Assembly (NCBI GenBank): GCA_905250075.1
Contig: CAJNOP010000019.1
Location: 1,227,781-1,291,780 of the forward strand
Direction: 5' to 3'
Source of the DNA: Rotaria sp. Silwood1
Lineage: Eukaryota > Rotifera > Eurotatoria > Philodinida > Philodinidae
Length of the DNA stretch: 64,000 bases
Part shown: piece by piece, positions 25,375-37,881 of the stretch
Position numbering within the stretch: the stretch's first letter is position 1
How the letters are laid out: each line of letters opens with the position of its first letter
Made by a program: the position numbers and the translations under genes
Notes under the pieces: generated by a model
Seen by the model: the letters and a program-made list of their open reading frames with translations, nothing else
The model's database searches: none
Told to the model about the DNA's origin: nothing

Positions 25375-25853
25375 TTACCAATTAGGCTCTTTCATTCCAC
25401 CAACTAATTGACTTTGATTACGAAAATAATCTTGTCGAAGATTTTCATGTTTATGAACAAATACTGAATAAGCAATAAATGGAAATATATACCAACGTTT
25501 AATAGACACTTCTTTTAATCAAAAACGAGTTACTTCAAAAACCATGTTTATTTTTTGATTCCGATTTTTTCACTAGCTGTGTCTAATGCTTTTTTTGCTT
25601 TATAACGTTGTGTACGTTGATAATCAAAATATATAAATGTGGTTGAAGTAACAAAAAGTATAAAAGCTAATTTGGATTTCCAAAGTTCGTACCAAATGGA
25701 ACGTGGACGATAAGGATGTGTAGCAAGACCAGTTAATGGAGATTCTCGTGGAGATGGAAGATAAGGTGGACGAACTTGATATTCAATAGGTAGAGAAGAA
25801 TTAGTTGATGATCGTTGATTTCTAGTTGTTACTGATGATGGACCATCAGCCAT
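25375..25853 (-). CDS. Small single-pass membrane protein, possibly spliced to a second exon
   Basis: The secure part is 25853-25548: 101 residues starting MADGPSSVTTRNQRSS, with a Pro-rich segment and one membrane helix (LAFILFVTSTTFIYFDY) followed by a basic tail. Just downstream on the same strand, 25511-25375 encodes RWYIFPFIAYSVFVHKHENL and ends GGMKEPNW. This block vaguely resembles the complex I subunit NDUFB1 (shared FRNxSxL). Splicing from 25574 (donor GTGAAA) to 25511 (acceptor ATTAAAAG, the type seen in the 34660-36148 gene) joins the two in phase through a 62-nt intron, giving 138 residues. The alternative is two genes, the second starting at an ATG near 25545 but interrupted by an in-frame TGA. 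I favour the spliced model slightly. A mitochondrial inner-membrane protein is a guess. Confidence 0.6.
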
Positions 25854-26559
25854 AAAGATTGATTTTTTCTGTATATAATTGAATAGGAGAAAAAAATGAT
25901 GATATAACCAATGGTATTTTGTCAGACCATGGATGACTCACATTTTATTATCAGATTATGCTTCAGTTATGCACTTAACTCATGGTTTCGAAACAATAAA
26001 TCCTTTGCAATGATTAAAGTATCGAAAAATTTTAAATTTAATGTACAATCGAATGAGATTCTTCCCACCAGCAGCAAGTCTCTGGCAAGCTGTATTTTTT
26101 TGGATTGAACACATTTTCCTTCTGCTGCTCTCTATAACTTATAGCGACATACTTCTTAGCAACATGGCAAGAATATATTGATGGTGCTAATGAATATACG
26201 AAACTTATGTTTCTTTTTCAAATCTTCATTATATCATATAAAAATATTTGGGATTTATTCATCGCTTCAAGATTTTAGAAAGGTGTTGCATTGCTAATAA
26301 TTCTAAGAATTGAATATGATATACATAGTGTTGTTGATAATTTTTCATTGAATAGTTGCTTTAAATTTTAAAATTCTAATAAATAAATCGTTTTTTTTTC
26401 ATAATAAGAATAATTTAATTAGAATGAATTTTTTCTCATTCGTTAGTTAATTATCCAATAAATACCTATTTCAATCCAATGACACAATCTGTCTAATATA
26501 ACTAGCCTTCAAAATTATATCGTTATTATTTTTCTTGTTTTCATATAATTGATTAGATC
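25854..26559. promoter_or_regulatory. Intergenic between divergent genes
   Basis: This 706-base stretch separates the start of the small membrane protein (-) and ZFPL1 (+). It should hold both promoters. It is AT-rich, with no distinctive motif seen. Confidence 0.4.
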
Positions 26560-26997
26560 ATGGGCCTTTGCCGATGTCCACAACGCAAAGTATCAACTTT
26601 ATTTTGTTTTAAACATCATGTTAATGTTTGTGAATCATGTCTTGTTAATGAACATCCACAATGTATTGTACGTTCTTATATATCTTGGTTACAAGATAAT
26701 GATTACAATCCAAATTGTTCTTTATGTCAACGATCATTAAGTGAAACAAGTGAAGAAACAATAAGACTTATTTGTTATGATTTATTTCATTGGTCTTGTC
26801 TTAATGAATATTTTCGTTCATTACCATCACATACAGCACCTGATGGTTATACATGTCCAACATGTCATACATGTATTTTTCCACCATCAAATCTTGTTTC
26901 ACCTGTTGCTGATCGTCTTCGAGAAAAATTAGCAACTGTTAATTGGGCAACACGATTACCAATTTTATCATCTAATGAGTCGATTATACAACAAGAA

Positions 26998-27034
<37 letters not shown>

Positions 27035-28233
27035 CATTAACTGAAACAGAAAAAAATGGATATGTTATTGTTAATTCAACTATTAGTGGAAATAGTATAC
27101 AAGGAGGAACAAGTGGATTATCACATCTTCCACATCGAACAACTGATACAACACAACAATCAACAATGTTAACAATGAAAGTATGTTTATATAACTGTTT
27201 TATAGGATAAAACGAAAATTCTGATAATCAAAAACAAATGTGACTTGCTATTTTTAGATTAGAATGACAATTTAATTTTTTTTTCGAATATTAAAAAATC
27301 ATTTGTTAATTTATGCTTCGAATGAAAAACAAATCTATTTTTCAATTGTGCTTTTTGTAATAAGAAAAACAAGCTGTTGCATTTCGATGGCATAAATCAT
27401 ATACAAAGTTTTTGTCTATGGTCTAAAGTAGTAATGAGTGTTTGTAAGTAGGGAATAGCCGTACAGATAAGCTAGATATTCTTCTTAACATAAATAATGC
27501 TCTATATTTGTTTAATTAATATGATAATTGAGAAAAGGTAGAAAATAAAGTATGATCTAATAGATCTGTTATCGAGATATTATCTGAAAATATTAAACAA
27601 ATTCATTACCTTATTACTGATAACGATCCTTGTATTGCAATTGACAAATTACAATTGTCAATAAGTCTAACCCAAAACTAAATCATGATGAAATATAGAA
27701 CTATTTTTAGACTATTAATAAATATAAAGAAAATATTCTCGAACTATTTATGTGGTATTATACTGTTGATGTTATTGCTTTCAGTTTACCTTAAAAATAT
27801 TAATTAATGTCAGGATAGTAAAAAAATTCTTTCAACTTAATGGTTTTGATATATCTGAAAGAGTTATATTTGTTGATTTTAGCCAATTGAAAATGATCCA
27901 GATGAAGAAAAATATAAACGTCGTAGTGTTTTTACATGGTTTGCTCGATGGTTACGTTCTCGTCAAACAACAAATCGAAAAGATTCTATACTTAATCGAA
28001 CACAAATATCTCGTACTCGTTATATAGTTTATATGATATTTGTAATTTTATTTGTTTTTCTTACAATTCTAACAATTTTATATAATATAACACGAGGTGA
28101 TAATAATGAACATATAAATCGAAACGATGATCCACAATTTAATCCATTTAATAATCCATTTATACATGTTGGTGGTCGATTTTTGAAAAAAACTGTAAAA
28201 GATTCAAATTTACTTGATGATCAACCAAAATAA
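26560..28233 (+). CDS. ZFPL1: ZFPL1, cis-Golgi zinc-finger membrane protein
   Basis: ZFPL1 is an integral cis-Golgi protein that binds GM130 and maintains Golgi structure. Two exons (26560-27180, 27883-28233) join in phase to 323 residues. The start [20 protein letters not shown] is nearly the family start. A B-box-like region ([13 protein letters not shown]) and a RING-like finger ([40 protein letters not shown]) follow, then [10 protein letters not shown]. Between them and the C-terminal part is a polyglutamine run (about 11 Q, residues near 147-160) that vertebrate forms lack. Exon 2 contains the conserved [10 protein letters not shown] motif, a membrane segment ([20 protein letters not shown]) and the lumenal [15 protein letters not shown] tail. 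The 702-nt intron is longer than usual here but holds no gene. Identification is secure. Confidence 0.96.
26994..27032 (+). repeat. CAA-repeat encoding polyglutamine in ZFPL1
   Basis: About 11 CAA codons in a row, after an earlier CAA-CAA-GAA-AAA. The pure CAA run is prone to slippage and should vary in length between alleles. Confidence 0.85.
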
Positions 28234-29629
28234 TAACAAAATATTATCTTATACATACTTTAATCGCTTGTTTCTTTTTTTTCTTCTATTTCCAGTTCCA
28301 ATTTATCTTTTTGTATATCGATAAAATTTTGTTTTAAGTAAACTATTTATTTAAAAGAAAATCTTTTTCTTTTGAAATTCATTTTCATTCTTTTTTTTTT
28401 TTTTTTTTATAAATAATAGATAAATTTTAATTATTTTTTTTTGTTTTTATTAGTATCAGCATAGAAACCATTCTTTTCATATTTCATCATCGATTCTTAA
28501 AACTGCACTTCACATATACTTGAATGACAAAATTTATAATTATATTTCATTTTTTAACAAAAACCTTCAAAGAAAGTGTTTAATCATATGATGATAAGAA
28601 TATTTTATTAGAATTTTATTATTGAATTCAAAAAATGAACATATGGACGCACGCGAATCTATCGATTGGTATGAAGAAAAACTACAGAACTTAGTGGTAT
28701 TAAAAATAAAAACTATTTATGATATTCACTATTTTTTATTTTTTATTTTAATTTTTTTAAAGTAAACATTTTAAAACGCACAGAACGTTTTTTTTTTGAT
28801 TTGCCAAGTGTATTCGAGCAGTTGTTTTTTTTTCGTGTTAAAAATGTACTGAATAATGTTGAATGTTACGTATAGGTTTGTATGACAGGAACTTTTATTC
28901 TTGTATCATAGACAATTGTTTCACTATTATTTATGTGCTACATCAATTGAACATCTGAAAAGATAAGAATGAGTCGTTTATTGAGTTAATAATCTTATGT
29001 ATCGTACTCCATCGACATTTATCATGAGAGAATTATTGTCAAGCTTATAATAGAACTGTAACTTAAGCTAGAATTCATCAAAACAAGTACGCTTAAGTTG
29101 AAGTACAAATGTGAAGAATTTTGACAGTATCTGATTCTTTTTACAGACATATAGTTAGATTTAGATTTTTAGAAAAAAATCCTCTTGAAAAGTCAAGATA
29201 CACAGCAAATTTCAAAGAACTTTGTAGATTAAAGTATCTGTCTACTTACAAAGATATTATTTGAAATTATTATTTTTTATTTTAGATGAAATATTGTATG
29301 CTGTGCGGAAAGAAACGGAGCGACGTCTCTCTGAAAATGAGTTTCTTCTTTCAGAGTTTGTGATTATTGTACCACACACTAACAGTTGACGATGATGGAG
29401 AATTCCCTGTTCTATAAAATTACTACCTTTATTTTTCAAATAATTTTTTTTTTGTCGACGTAAAATTTAAAAGATGAACACCTACTCAATTCTCTACCTA
29501 TTGATGCCTAGATAATTGAGTAGACATTCATCTTTTAAATTTTGGGCCGACAAAAATAGACAGTACTCGAGGAAGAGAAAAAAATCTCGCTTATTAAATG
29601 CATAAGATTTATTTGAATACTATTTTCAG
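28234..29629. other. Intergenic between ZFPL1 and EMC4
   Basis: AT-rich sequence with several long poly-T runs (for example 28392-28409). It contains a palindromic element at 29449-29557. No coding sequence is supported. Confidence 0.5.
29449..29557. repeat. Short palindromic (foldback) element, about 110 bp
   Basis: The left arm (TTGTCGACGTAAAATTTAAA, continuing AGATGAACACCTACTCAATT) matches the reverse complement of the right arm (TTGTCGGCCCAAAATTTAAA, AGATGAATGTCTACTCAATT) at about 34 of 40 positions. A 28-base loop separates them. It ends about 70 bases before the EMC4 start codon. It could be a tiny MITE or a structured 5' element. Confidence 0.7.
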
Positions 29630-30288
29630 ATGTCTAGTCAATATCCAACAAGTACAACAGTTTTACGCTCTAGTCCTTCACGCAGAAAATGGTTTATTGA
29701 TTTACAAATTCGTAAACATGAACGCTTAGCTGTTACAACTAATGAAAATAATTTAATAACGACAATCACAAATAATAATAAACTTTTATTATCACCAATT
29801 GGTTACAGTGAACAACGAGTATCAGATTCAATCATACAAGAAGATGATGAACGTTTATTAGCAAAACGTTCATGGGATATTGCATTACAACCAATAAAAC
29901 AATTACCAATGAATATTATTTTAGCATGGATGGCTGGAAATACATTTTCACTTATGTCAATTATGATTGTTGTTATGTTATTTATGAAACCTATACAAGT
30001 AGTCTTCAATGATCTTTTTCTTTTATATTTAAATGAATTTAAATTATTTTTTTTTAGGCAATATTTTCACTTAGCTCAGCATTTTCATCATTAGAACAAG
30101 AAGGGCTAGTTGGAAATATATGGTTACATAAAATAATGTATTTTTTGGGTAATCTTACACATTTAGCATTAGCTTTATATAAATGTCAATCAATGGGTTT
30201 ATTACCAACATATAATTCAGATTGGATTGCATTTGCTGATCAACAAACTCAAATGGAAATGACATTTGGAGGAATTACTTATTCTTAA
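29630..30288 (+). CDS. EMC4: EMC4, ER membrane complex subunit 4
   Basis: EMC4 is a subunit of the ER membrane protein complex, which inserts tail-anchored and multipass proteins into the ER membrane. Two exons (29630-29998, 30058-30288; 59-nt intron) join in phase to 199 residues, near the family length (human 183). Family blocks are RKWFIDL near the N-terminus, SPIGYSEQRVSDSIIQEDDE, KRSWDIALQPIKQLPMNII, the first membrane segment (WMAGNTFSLMSIMIVVMLFM), KPIQAIFSLSSAF and the C-terminal ALALYKCQSMGLLPTYNSDW. The ATG follows directly after a TATTTTCAG acceptor-like sequence. This suggests either a 5' UTR intron or spliced-leader trans-splicing, which bdelloid rotifers use. Identification is secure. 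Confidence 0.96.
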
Positions 30289-30412
30289 TTCAGACCAAAC
30301 AGAATTTTTTTCTCCTTTTTTTCTCTACGAATTAATCTAGTCGTTGTTTTGTATTGATGTTTTATTTAAAAACAAAAATATTTATATATAAATAAATGAG
30401 AATTTATAGAAA

Positions 30413-33172
30413 TCAAAATGATCGATATGGATTTTTAATCCATATTAAATTTGATTGTAAATTTTTATTAATAGAAGATGATTCATGTTCAATAGTTGAT
30501 AAAAGTGCATTATTATTTGAATGTATAGATTGACATGATTTATGTTTTGTTTTATAAAGATTTTGAAATGTTTGTTCAGAAGATATAGGTGATTGATCAA
30601 TAATTAGAGATGGATGTGAAGTAAAACTAGCATTTGTAACTAAGTAAACGAAAAAAAAAAAGACAAGATGACAATCAAAGCTATGAATGTCTCGATATTT
30701 CGTAAAAAATAAATAAACATTTCTACGAAAACTATTTAATGCCCGTGATATTCACAGTTCATAACAATAAATTTCTTTCGTGTTGCTCTTATTCGAAACT
30801 TAAATAATCTACAATTCGATCAGCCAAGTAGTGATCGAAGTATATATCATGTATCAAAATGTTTTTCGAGGATGCTGTGAATTCATTGCTTAATTATGTA
30901 TATGATTCATTATTGATAATCAGCTGTCATTGTTTTGATTGTTTCGATCCTTGAAACAATAACTAACGAGGAAACCTTTTCATCTGCCCCAATTTTTTGC
31001 CTATAGATACATAAATCGATCTTGTCCTGTTCAAGGTTTTCATTATTGCTCCTGCTGATAATGTGCAAAAGTTACTGAAGATGAACAAAAACTTATATTT
31101 GAGATTCAAAAATGTTTACGTTATCTTGAAATATCAATCTAGATCGAATGCGTACACGATCGACTATAGAAATTCTCTGCTTAGCACTCACTAATATAGG
31201 TTGGTTGTTGAATATCTTCTTCATTTGTTATTCGTTCTTCAGTATTATTATTACTATACCACGTTGGATAAGCTTGATAAGGATAGCAAAGATAGATAGC
31301 TGGTTGCATAAAAGAAGCAATTGGTGAAACTAAAGTAGGTGATTGTGTAGGATTCACACATGTATTAGTTAATGATGTCATTGGTTGTGTTATATTATTA
31401 TCATGTTTAATATTTTTAATTGATTGAATATCTTCTTTTTCTTGTTCGATTTTAATCGATTGTTCATCATCAATATCATTATTTAATAATTTTAATTTTT
31501 CGTAAGCTAAATTTAATAAATCTAAAACATGTTGACTTTGATCAAAAAAATGAAATAATTTTGAATAATCTTCAACTGCTTTTGAATATTCTTGTTTTAT
31601 CATCCAACATGCAGCACGTACAACATATGCTAATTTATTCCATTGATTAAATGCAATTGCTTGTGTACAATCATCAATTGATTCAAAACATTTTTGTTCT
31701 AATAATAATGTTGTAGCACGTGATGCTAAAATTTCTGATTTTAATTTACAATTATATTTACTATCATGTAAGAGATTTGTATAAATGGAATAAGATAAAG
31801 AATAATTGCCTTGTTTAGCAGCAAGCATTGCTAATTCACGCTGAAATGAACAAATACAATGTTCAGATTCGATTCGTATTTTCGAACGATAGTTTAGTAT
31901 AGAGACTTAAAAATGAATTCAGGTAAATTGTACTGATTATAAAATGATAAGGTTTTACTGTTTCATCAAGTATTTTTTGCTGTATACTGAAGAAAATTAG
32001 GCTAACACGAAGATAGTCACTTTATTTTTTTGAATAGGAATTCTTTCAGACCTGTTTTTCATAATGTTCTAAATTGCAAACTTGTTTAGTAAAATTTAAT
32101 TCATTCATTAATTTTCCTGTTTCTGACTTTGTTAAAGTAACTAATCGAGTTTTTCGTCGTGGTGGAATATTCGCATGATTTTTTGATGATAACGAATGAT
32201 TTTTTAAATGTTTTTCTAATGTAGCTTGTAATTGTTGATCAATAAATACATCAAAATCTGTTGATATATTCGATGATGATGAAAGTTGTTGTTGCTGTTG
32301 TTCAATATGAACAGCAGTTGGATTTATTGACGATTGTTGTTCATTAGGAATTGGTAGTGACGTTGTTGGAGCTAAAGATGATGATTGATCATCAAGAATA
32401 GTTGTAGCTGCTGAATTAACTTGATAGGAAGTCGCATGAGAATTAAAGGTTGTTATTGTTGGTTGATTTCCAGTTTTTTCTGATTCTTGACATATCTAAA
32501 CGGCAAATTTAAATATGTTTATAAAAATGATTATATCTCTTTTTTTTCTCTTTTTCTTTATTTTAAATACCGCTTGTAAATTTTGATTTGACTGAACGGA
32601 TATATGATTTGAATGGTGTTTTGAAGATTTCTTTCGATAATGATTATCATTCGATGATAACGATGTGGATGAAGAATCATAATAATAACGTTTATTAGAA
32701 TGTTCTTGATTTTTAAATTCATTATTATTATCTACATCGTCATGTCCTAATGATCGATCACATCGTTTATCTAAGAATGAATGAGTAAAAAAAAAAAAAA
32801 AGAGATTTCACTTTTAAAGTCTTTGATTGTACCTGTTTCTTGTGAATTCCATGAAGGATTCAATATATGTTGTTTAGGTTTATGAATTGATGTTTGATTA
32901 GAATTTGAAGGTTTATCTATTGATTGTTGATTAAAACCTGACACATATGAATCGAGTGTACGCATTGAAGGCGGCACAGGTACTTGTTGTTGTTCATCAT
33001 CACCAGCATCATCATTATGTAAGTCATTATAATCACCATCACCAATTATTTTCTTCGATTTTTGACGTTGTCGACCAGTTTCTGTTTTCTGAACAATTTC
33101 AGATATTTTCAATAGAGCATCAATTATAGCTTTCTCAGTTCGACGACGTTGTATGAAACCGTCTTTTTTCAT
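30413..33172 (-). CDS. TPR-repeat protein, function unknown
   Basis: Five exons (33172-32833, 32770-32571, 32495-32052, 31840-31192, 30639-30413) join in phase to 619 residues. The N-terminal half is low-complexity and rich in Ser, Asn, Gln and His, beginning MKKDGFIQRRRTEKAIIDAL. The only clear domain is a tetratricopeptide block in exon 4: LAMLAAKQGNYSLSYSIYTN, then LASRATTLLLEQKCFESIDD and LAYVVRAACWMIKQEYSKAV, each with the A-x-x-x-x-G/Y spacing of TPR helices. Such blocks bind partner peptides, often Hsp70/Hsp90 tails. The C-terminal part is disordered with no membrane segment. Intron 4 (30640-31191, 552 nt) contains nothing I can identify. I cannot name an orthologue; the gene itself is well supported by frame closure across five exons. 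Confidence 0.8.
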
Positions 33173-33348
33173 TGATGAAAATATAAAGAAAAGTTAAGAG
33201 AAAAAAAAAATTCTAGAGAAATGATACAAGAAAATTGTTTTAATAGTTTAAATAAGCGCCAATCTAGTATATAGAACATCAACTATGTAGATCTTTTTCT
33301 TTTTTATTTGATAAAACCCAAGAACAAAAAAACAAAGAAAACACAAAT

Positions 33349-33813
33349 CTATTGTTCATAAGTAACAAACGGATCAAAAAACATTGTTTGTGTGTAAATT
33401 GGCTCATTAGTATAGACCGAATGAGATGTTGATGGATAGTAATAATAATATGATGAATTATCATTATTGATATTATATGGACAATTTGATTGATGATAAA
33501 TGCAAGATGTTTGATGCATAGGAGAATTGATGGAGACTGGATTTGTAATTGTTGACGTGTTTAATGTTACAGATTTCTTCTGTTTTTTAAGTCGACGCTA
33601 TAAAAAAAAAAGTTAGAAAATTTTCATTAACAATAATTTGATTTTATTCACTCGATGATTTTGAAACCAATTTGAAATTTGAATAATATTACAATTTAAA
33701 CGTTTAGCTAAACGTTCTTTTTCATTTATATCAGGATGTGTTTGACGAGCAAAACTTGCTTCAAGTATCGTTCGTTCTTCACGTGTATAAACATGACGAG
33801 ATTGAGAAGACAT
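33349..33813 (-). CDS. Divergent homeodomain transcription factor
   Basis: Two exons (33813-33652, 33597-33349) join in phase to 136 residues. The homeodomain begins almost at the N-terminus (about residues 6-62): RHVYTREERTILEASFAR, then ERLAKRLNCNIIQISNWFQN, followed across the splice by HRRRLKKQKK. The recognition helix reads QISNWFQNHRRR: Trp, Phe, Asn and the following basic residues are kept, with Asn at the invariant contact position and His where Arg is usual. There is no three-residue loop extension, so it is not TALE class. The C-terminal tail is rich in Ser, Tyr and Asn (NDNSSYYYYPSTSHS). A very short protein with an N-terminal homeodomain is unusual. It is nuclear and DNA-binding by inference; no orthology to a named class can be claimed. 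Confidence 0.85.
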
Positions 33814-34659
33814 TTTTTATGAATTGAACATTATTTGGATAATATTTGCATTGATATGGACAACGATTAAATGAGCTCATCGGATTAATTAATTAATTGT
33901 CAATGAATGATAAGAGATCAAACGATTGATCAAAAAAAGAAAAAAACTGACACTGTTATGAGTTTATTGGTTACAGAATGAAAAAAAAATAAGCGAATAT
34001 ACAAACTGTTCATATATTTTAATTGGATATAATTTACTTACGGGCAGAACATTTTATTGAGACAAGAAAAACAAAAACATTTCTTTGTGCTTACGTTATG
34101 ATTGAATACAGATTCGAAATAATTATTTCGATAATCTTTGATATTTTACGAGGGAATTTTCTTCACTCATATCTGCTATTTGAGCTCAGGTTGAGTCAAA
34201 CACGAAACCTTTTGCTGCGATCAGCATAAGTCTAAAGTGATTCGCCTTCAGGTTGTCTATTTCTAACGCAGATAATCGAAAAGAGACACGAACAAATCTT
34301 TGTTGATCAAATTTCATGCTACATATATTTATCTCAATCAACAAAAAAAAATTAGCAGAACGATATTTTTATATATATCGCCGATGAGATTCGATACAAG
34401 TTTTCTTTATTAAAATTAAAGACTCTAGACTCCTAAGCTCAAAGGTTATTATTAAAAATCCTTGATAGGTACAAAAGTTTTGTTAGAGTTGAAAAATATA
34501 GTGAATTTCATGTATTTTATTAAAAAAATTGTTAAGTTTATATTTCTTTCTGTTCAAAAAAGATATGGTCAAAATTTATTATTTGATAAGAAAAAAAGCG
34601 TGTTTTGATTTAATTTGTCACTTAATAAGAAAAAAAAAATATTGAATTGATCTGTTTAT
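33814..34659. other. Intergenic
   Basis: This 846-base stretch lies between the start of the homeobox gene and the end of the Cys-rich gene, both on the minus strand. Nothing beyond AT-rich sequence is seen. Confidence 0.5.
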
Positions 34660-36148
34660 TTAAACACATGTATTACTGGTAGAATTCCATGTAGTTCCTG
34701 TAGAACAATCACAAACATTCAGTGTTGGATTATTCCATACCATATTTCCTGGACATATACAATGTCCTAAATAACAAACAAGATTTGCTGTACAAGCATA
34801 TTGTCCTGGACATGTTCCATTAAATGAATGTCTAGCCGTACATCGTTGTCCATCCCAAAATTGACTCGATGAACAATCACATATGTATGCATATGATGTA
34901 GAATAACAATTACAACCTGTGCTTACAGATGGACATGTAAGATTAACTGTTGTATTACATTGAAAATCATATTGACATGAAACAGCATAAGTTTTCTAAT
35001 AAAAATTAAAAATTCAAATAAAATAAAATGTAATTTTTAGCAAACTTACTTTTGATTGACACCAATATGTTGTTACATTGTCCCAATAACTATAACTATC
35101 ACACTGGCAAATATTTGATACACATGTTAAACCTCTCGTCGTATCACACCGAATAGATGCAGAGCATGCTTCTCCGCCAAGAGCATCTATATGAATAAAT
35201 AAAATTCGAAAAATAATAAATAAATATCTTTATAAGCCATTTTACTTTGTACACATATTGATCCATTCCAATAGGATGTTGAACCACATCGACATCTAAG
35301 ATCTGTGGTATTAATACACGAAAGACCTAACCAATCTCGGCAATCAGTTGTTGTTAGACAACTTTCATTATATGATAATCTAGTAACACAAGTTCCTGCA
35401 TTAACACCAGATGTTTGCAAATAAGTAGTATTATCACAAACACACACATCTTGACCAGTAGTATATGTTTGATTAACTACTTGCATACATGTTAAAGTTG
35501 GTTGACAAGGTACAGGATTACAAGGATCACCATAATAACCATAATCTTGACATTTAAAATCAACCCACATTTGATATGAACCACATGTACAATTTTGTGC
35601 TGTTGAATTCCAATGATAATTACCTGTACATATACATGTTCCAGATGGACACCAAAGCATTCGTGTTTCATCACATGAACGAGAATTCATATAACATGAT
35701 TCACCATAAAGTAAATATGGTTGTGTTATGACTTTTGGAATTTTTATCCAATAAGCAAGACCACCTTTTAATATTATATAATATTTAAAATATAGATTAA
35801 AAAAGAAACTATTTACTTACCAATTCCACCAGCTAATGCTACAATAACTAAACATGAAACTAATGCTGTTTGCCATCGTCGTGTTAACAATGCATTTTTA
35901 CTAGCTAGTTCTGATCGATGTGATTTGCGTAATAAGCTTTCATTTTCAATTTCAACCTGATATAAAGTTTCTTCAGGTACTTCACCATCTCGTTCTAAAA
36001 CTTTTTGAAATCCAATATCATTGGCTGATAATGTCGATGGTTCACGAAAAAGTGAACTATTTAGGAAAGTAGAATCATCCATCAATGGACTAACTGAATT
36101 TTGAGGGAACATTTGTCGACGAGAGGAAGCCGAACCTGATACATTCAT
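34660..36148 (-). CDS. Cys-rich type II membrane protein (EB/EGF-like modules)
   Basis: Four exons (36148-35821, 35764-35246, 35186-35050, 34995-34660) join in phase to 439 residues. The first 90 residues are polar and cytoplasmic-like (MNVSGSASSRRQMFPQNSVS), followed by one membrane helix spanning the exon 1/2 junction (ALVSCLVIVALAGGIGGLAY). With no signal peptide this predicts a type II orientation. The rest is a string of Cys-rich repeats of about 40-45 residues with patterns such as C-x-x-x-x-C-x-x-x-x-x-L-x-C and CxC plus W(N/D)(S/G) turns (GTCICTGNYHWNST, LTCVSNICQCDSYSYWDN). There are many NxT/S sites. The modules resemble EB or EGF-like domains of invertebrate surface proteins. It ends in ...NTCV without further domains. 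Role unknown; cell-surface adhesion or matrix contact is plausible. Confidence 0.8.
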
Positions 36149-37881
36149 CTTTTATTTGTATGAATATTTGATAAAGAAAACCGTTTACGTATATTTACAG
36201 TACAGAAAATGAATTTTGTTTGTACACGAATCTTTTCAATCGTGTATTTGTGACAAAAAAAAACGAAGTTGGACGGAGGTGATGCATAATGAAGTTTTTT
36301 TTTTAATATTTGCACTGCTGTTAGTAAACGAACAAAAATATTGACTTAAGTATTAAATAAACTACTGACATTGTTTTGATCGCCTACTGAATTTTAGACT
36401 CGTACATTTAAAAACAATTAACGAATAAAAAAAAACGAAACGAAGAATCTTTTGCGGCATTTAAATCATAATAAATTGATCAATTCACTTACTGCCATTC
36501 TTTAGACGAACGATCAGTAAAATTATAATATGAAAAAAAAAAATTAGTTTTCTACCAATATTTATATATATGTAAATTGATTGAATGATTGAAAAATTGA
36601 TTCAACTAATGCTTTCATTTGCAATCACATATGTCTAGTTATTAGTAAACAAAACCTGTTGAATATGATTAAACTCTCTTGTTTTTCTTTAATACATTTT
36701 TGACTTCGACATATATAAAAAAAAAATTTTAACTCGTGCTCTACAATAACTTATAATAAGGATTTGTCAAATTACATCTTTCTTAAGAAAAAAAGACCAT
36801 ACAATTACTTGTAAGTTTTTCTTTTTGAAGCGTGTTGAGTTTCTTTCGATGCAACAATCTACTCTGTTTATCTGAAAAGAAAAGACAATCGTATCAATAA
36901 AATATTTTTTCAAAGTTTCAAACTGTCTGAAAACCTTTTAAGTGACAAATTTATTCGTTATACATTTAACCATAATGAAATTAAAAATATAGCTATGACA
37001 TGCTGTTTGTATAGATATCAATGCAAGGAACAGCTGTCGAATTCATTATAAAAAATTCGAATATTATTCTTTTGTTTTTTTGAAGTGAACAGTTTTCCAC
37101 TTATTTTATTATCTGCGGATGTGAGCATGGAACGTTGTAATTATCTTATTCGGGAATGCTCACACCTAAAGTTTTTTCAATCAATTTTCTAAAAATCCTT
37201 CTTTAAACATAAGAAAAAAGTAAAATTTTTTTTTCACAAAAATTCCTTGAAAAATTGACCGAACATGTGTATCAGAATATCGATAGCTCTTCAACGATTA
37301 AATCTAAATATGTGAGGCTTTCGTAGATCTTCCGTTCGCGGTTCGCATGCGTACCTTACAATTGAAAATTGACTATAATCACTCCACACGATAAGTTGGT
37401 TTTCAAAAAGATTGATTGAAACCTTCAAAAGCTTGCGATACACGATTCGATGTGTCTACATTTTCAATTTCAAAAGATGAAAGCCGCTCCTTTCTATCTT
37501 GTTTTTATCAAAAGTTATTCAAAAAATATTCACCCGTCTTTTTTGACATGGGCGTTAGTCTAAAAATTTTGGGATTTAATGTTGAATGCAATAAAATGAT
37601 CTGATTGTAGAAAGCAGTTAGTAGGGCGATGGTATTATTGACCTAGTAGAGTTAGAGTAAGATAAACATAAACCAATATAAGATAATTCAATTCTAAATT
37701 TAGGCAAAATTCAACAACATATGTCAGAGTTTGTCATGAGAGACGATAGTGCGCTCGGAAACCTACTGAACAATTAAATCAATGTGTCAAACAGGTGAAC
37801 ATGATAGTTGGATCGACAAAATGCACCGTAAGATTATATTTGACGCTTCCTATGACTAGGGGCCTGCCTATGGCATGTATA
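36149..37881. other. Intergenic, no gene seen
   Basis: About 1.7 kb, AT-rich. From here rightward coding density falls sharply. Short open frames such as 37416-37604 are not convincing. Confidence 0.5.
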
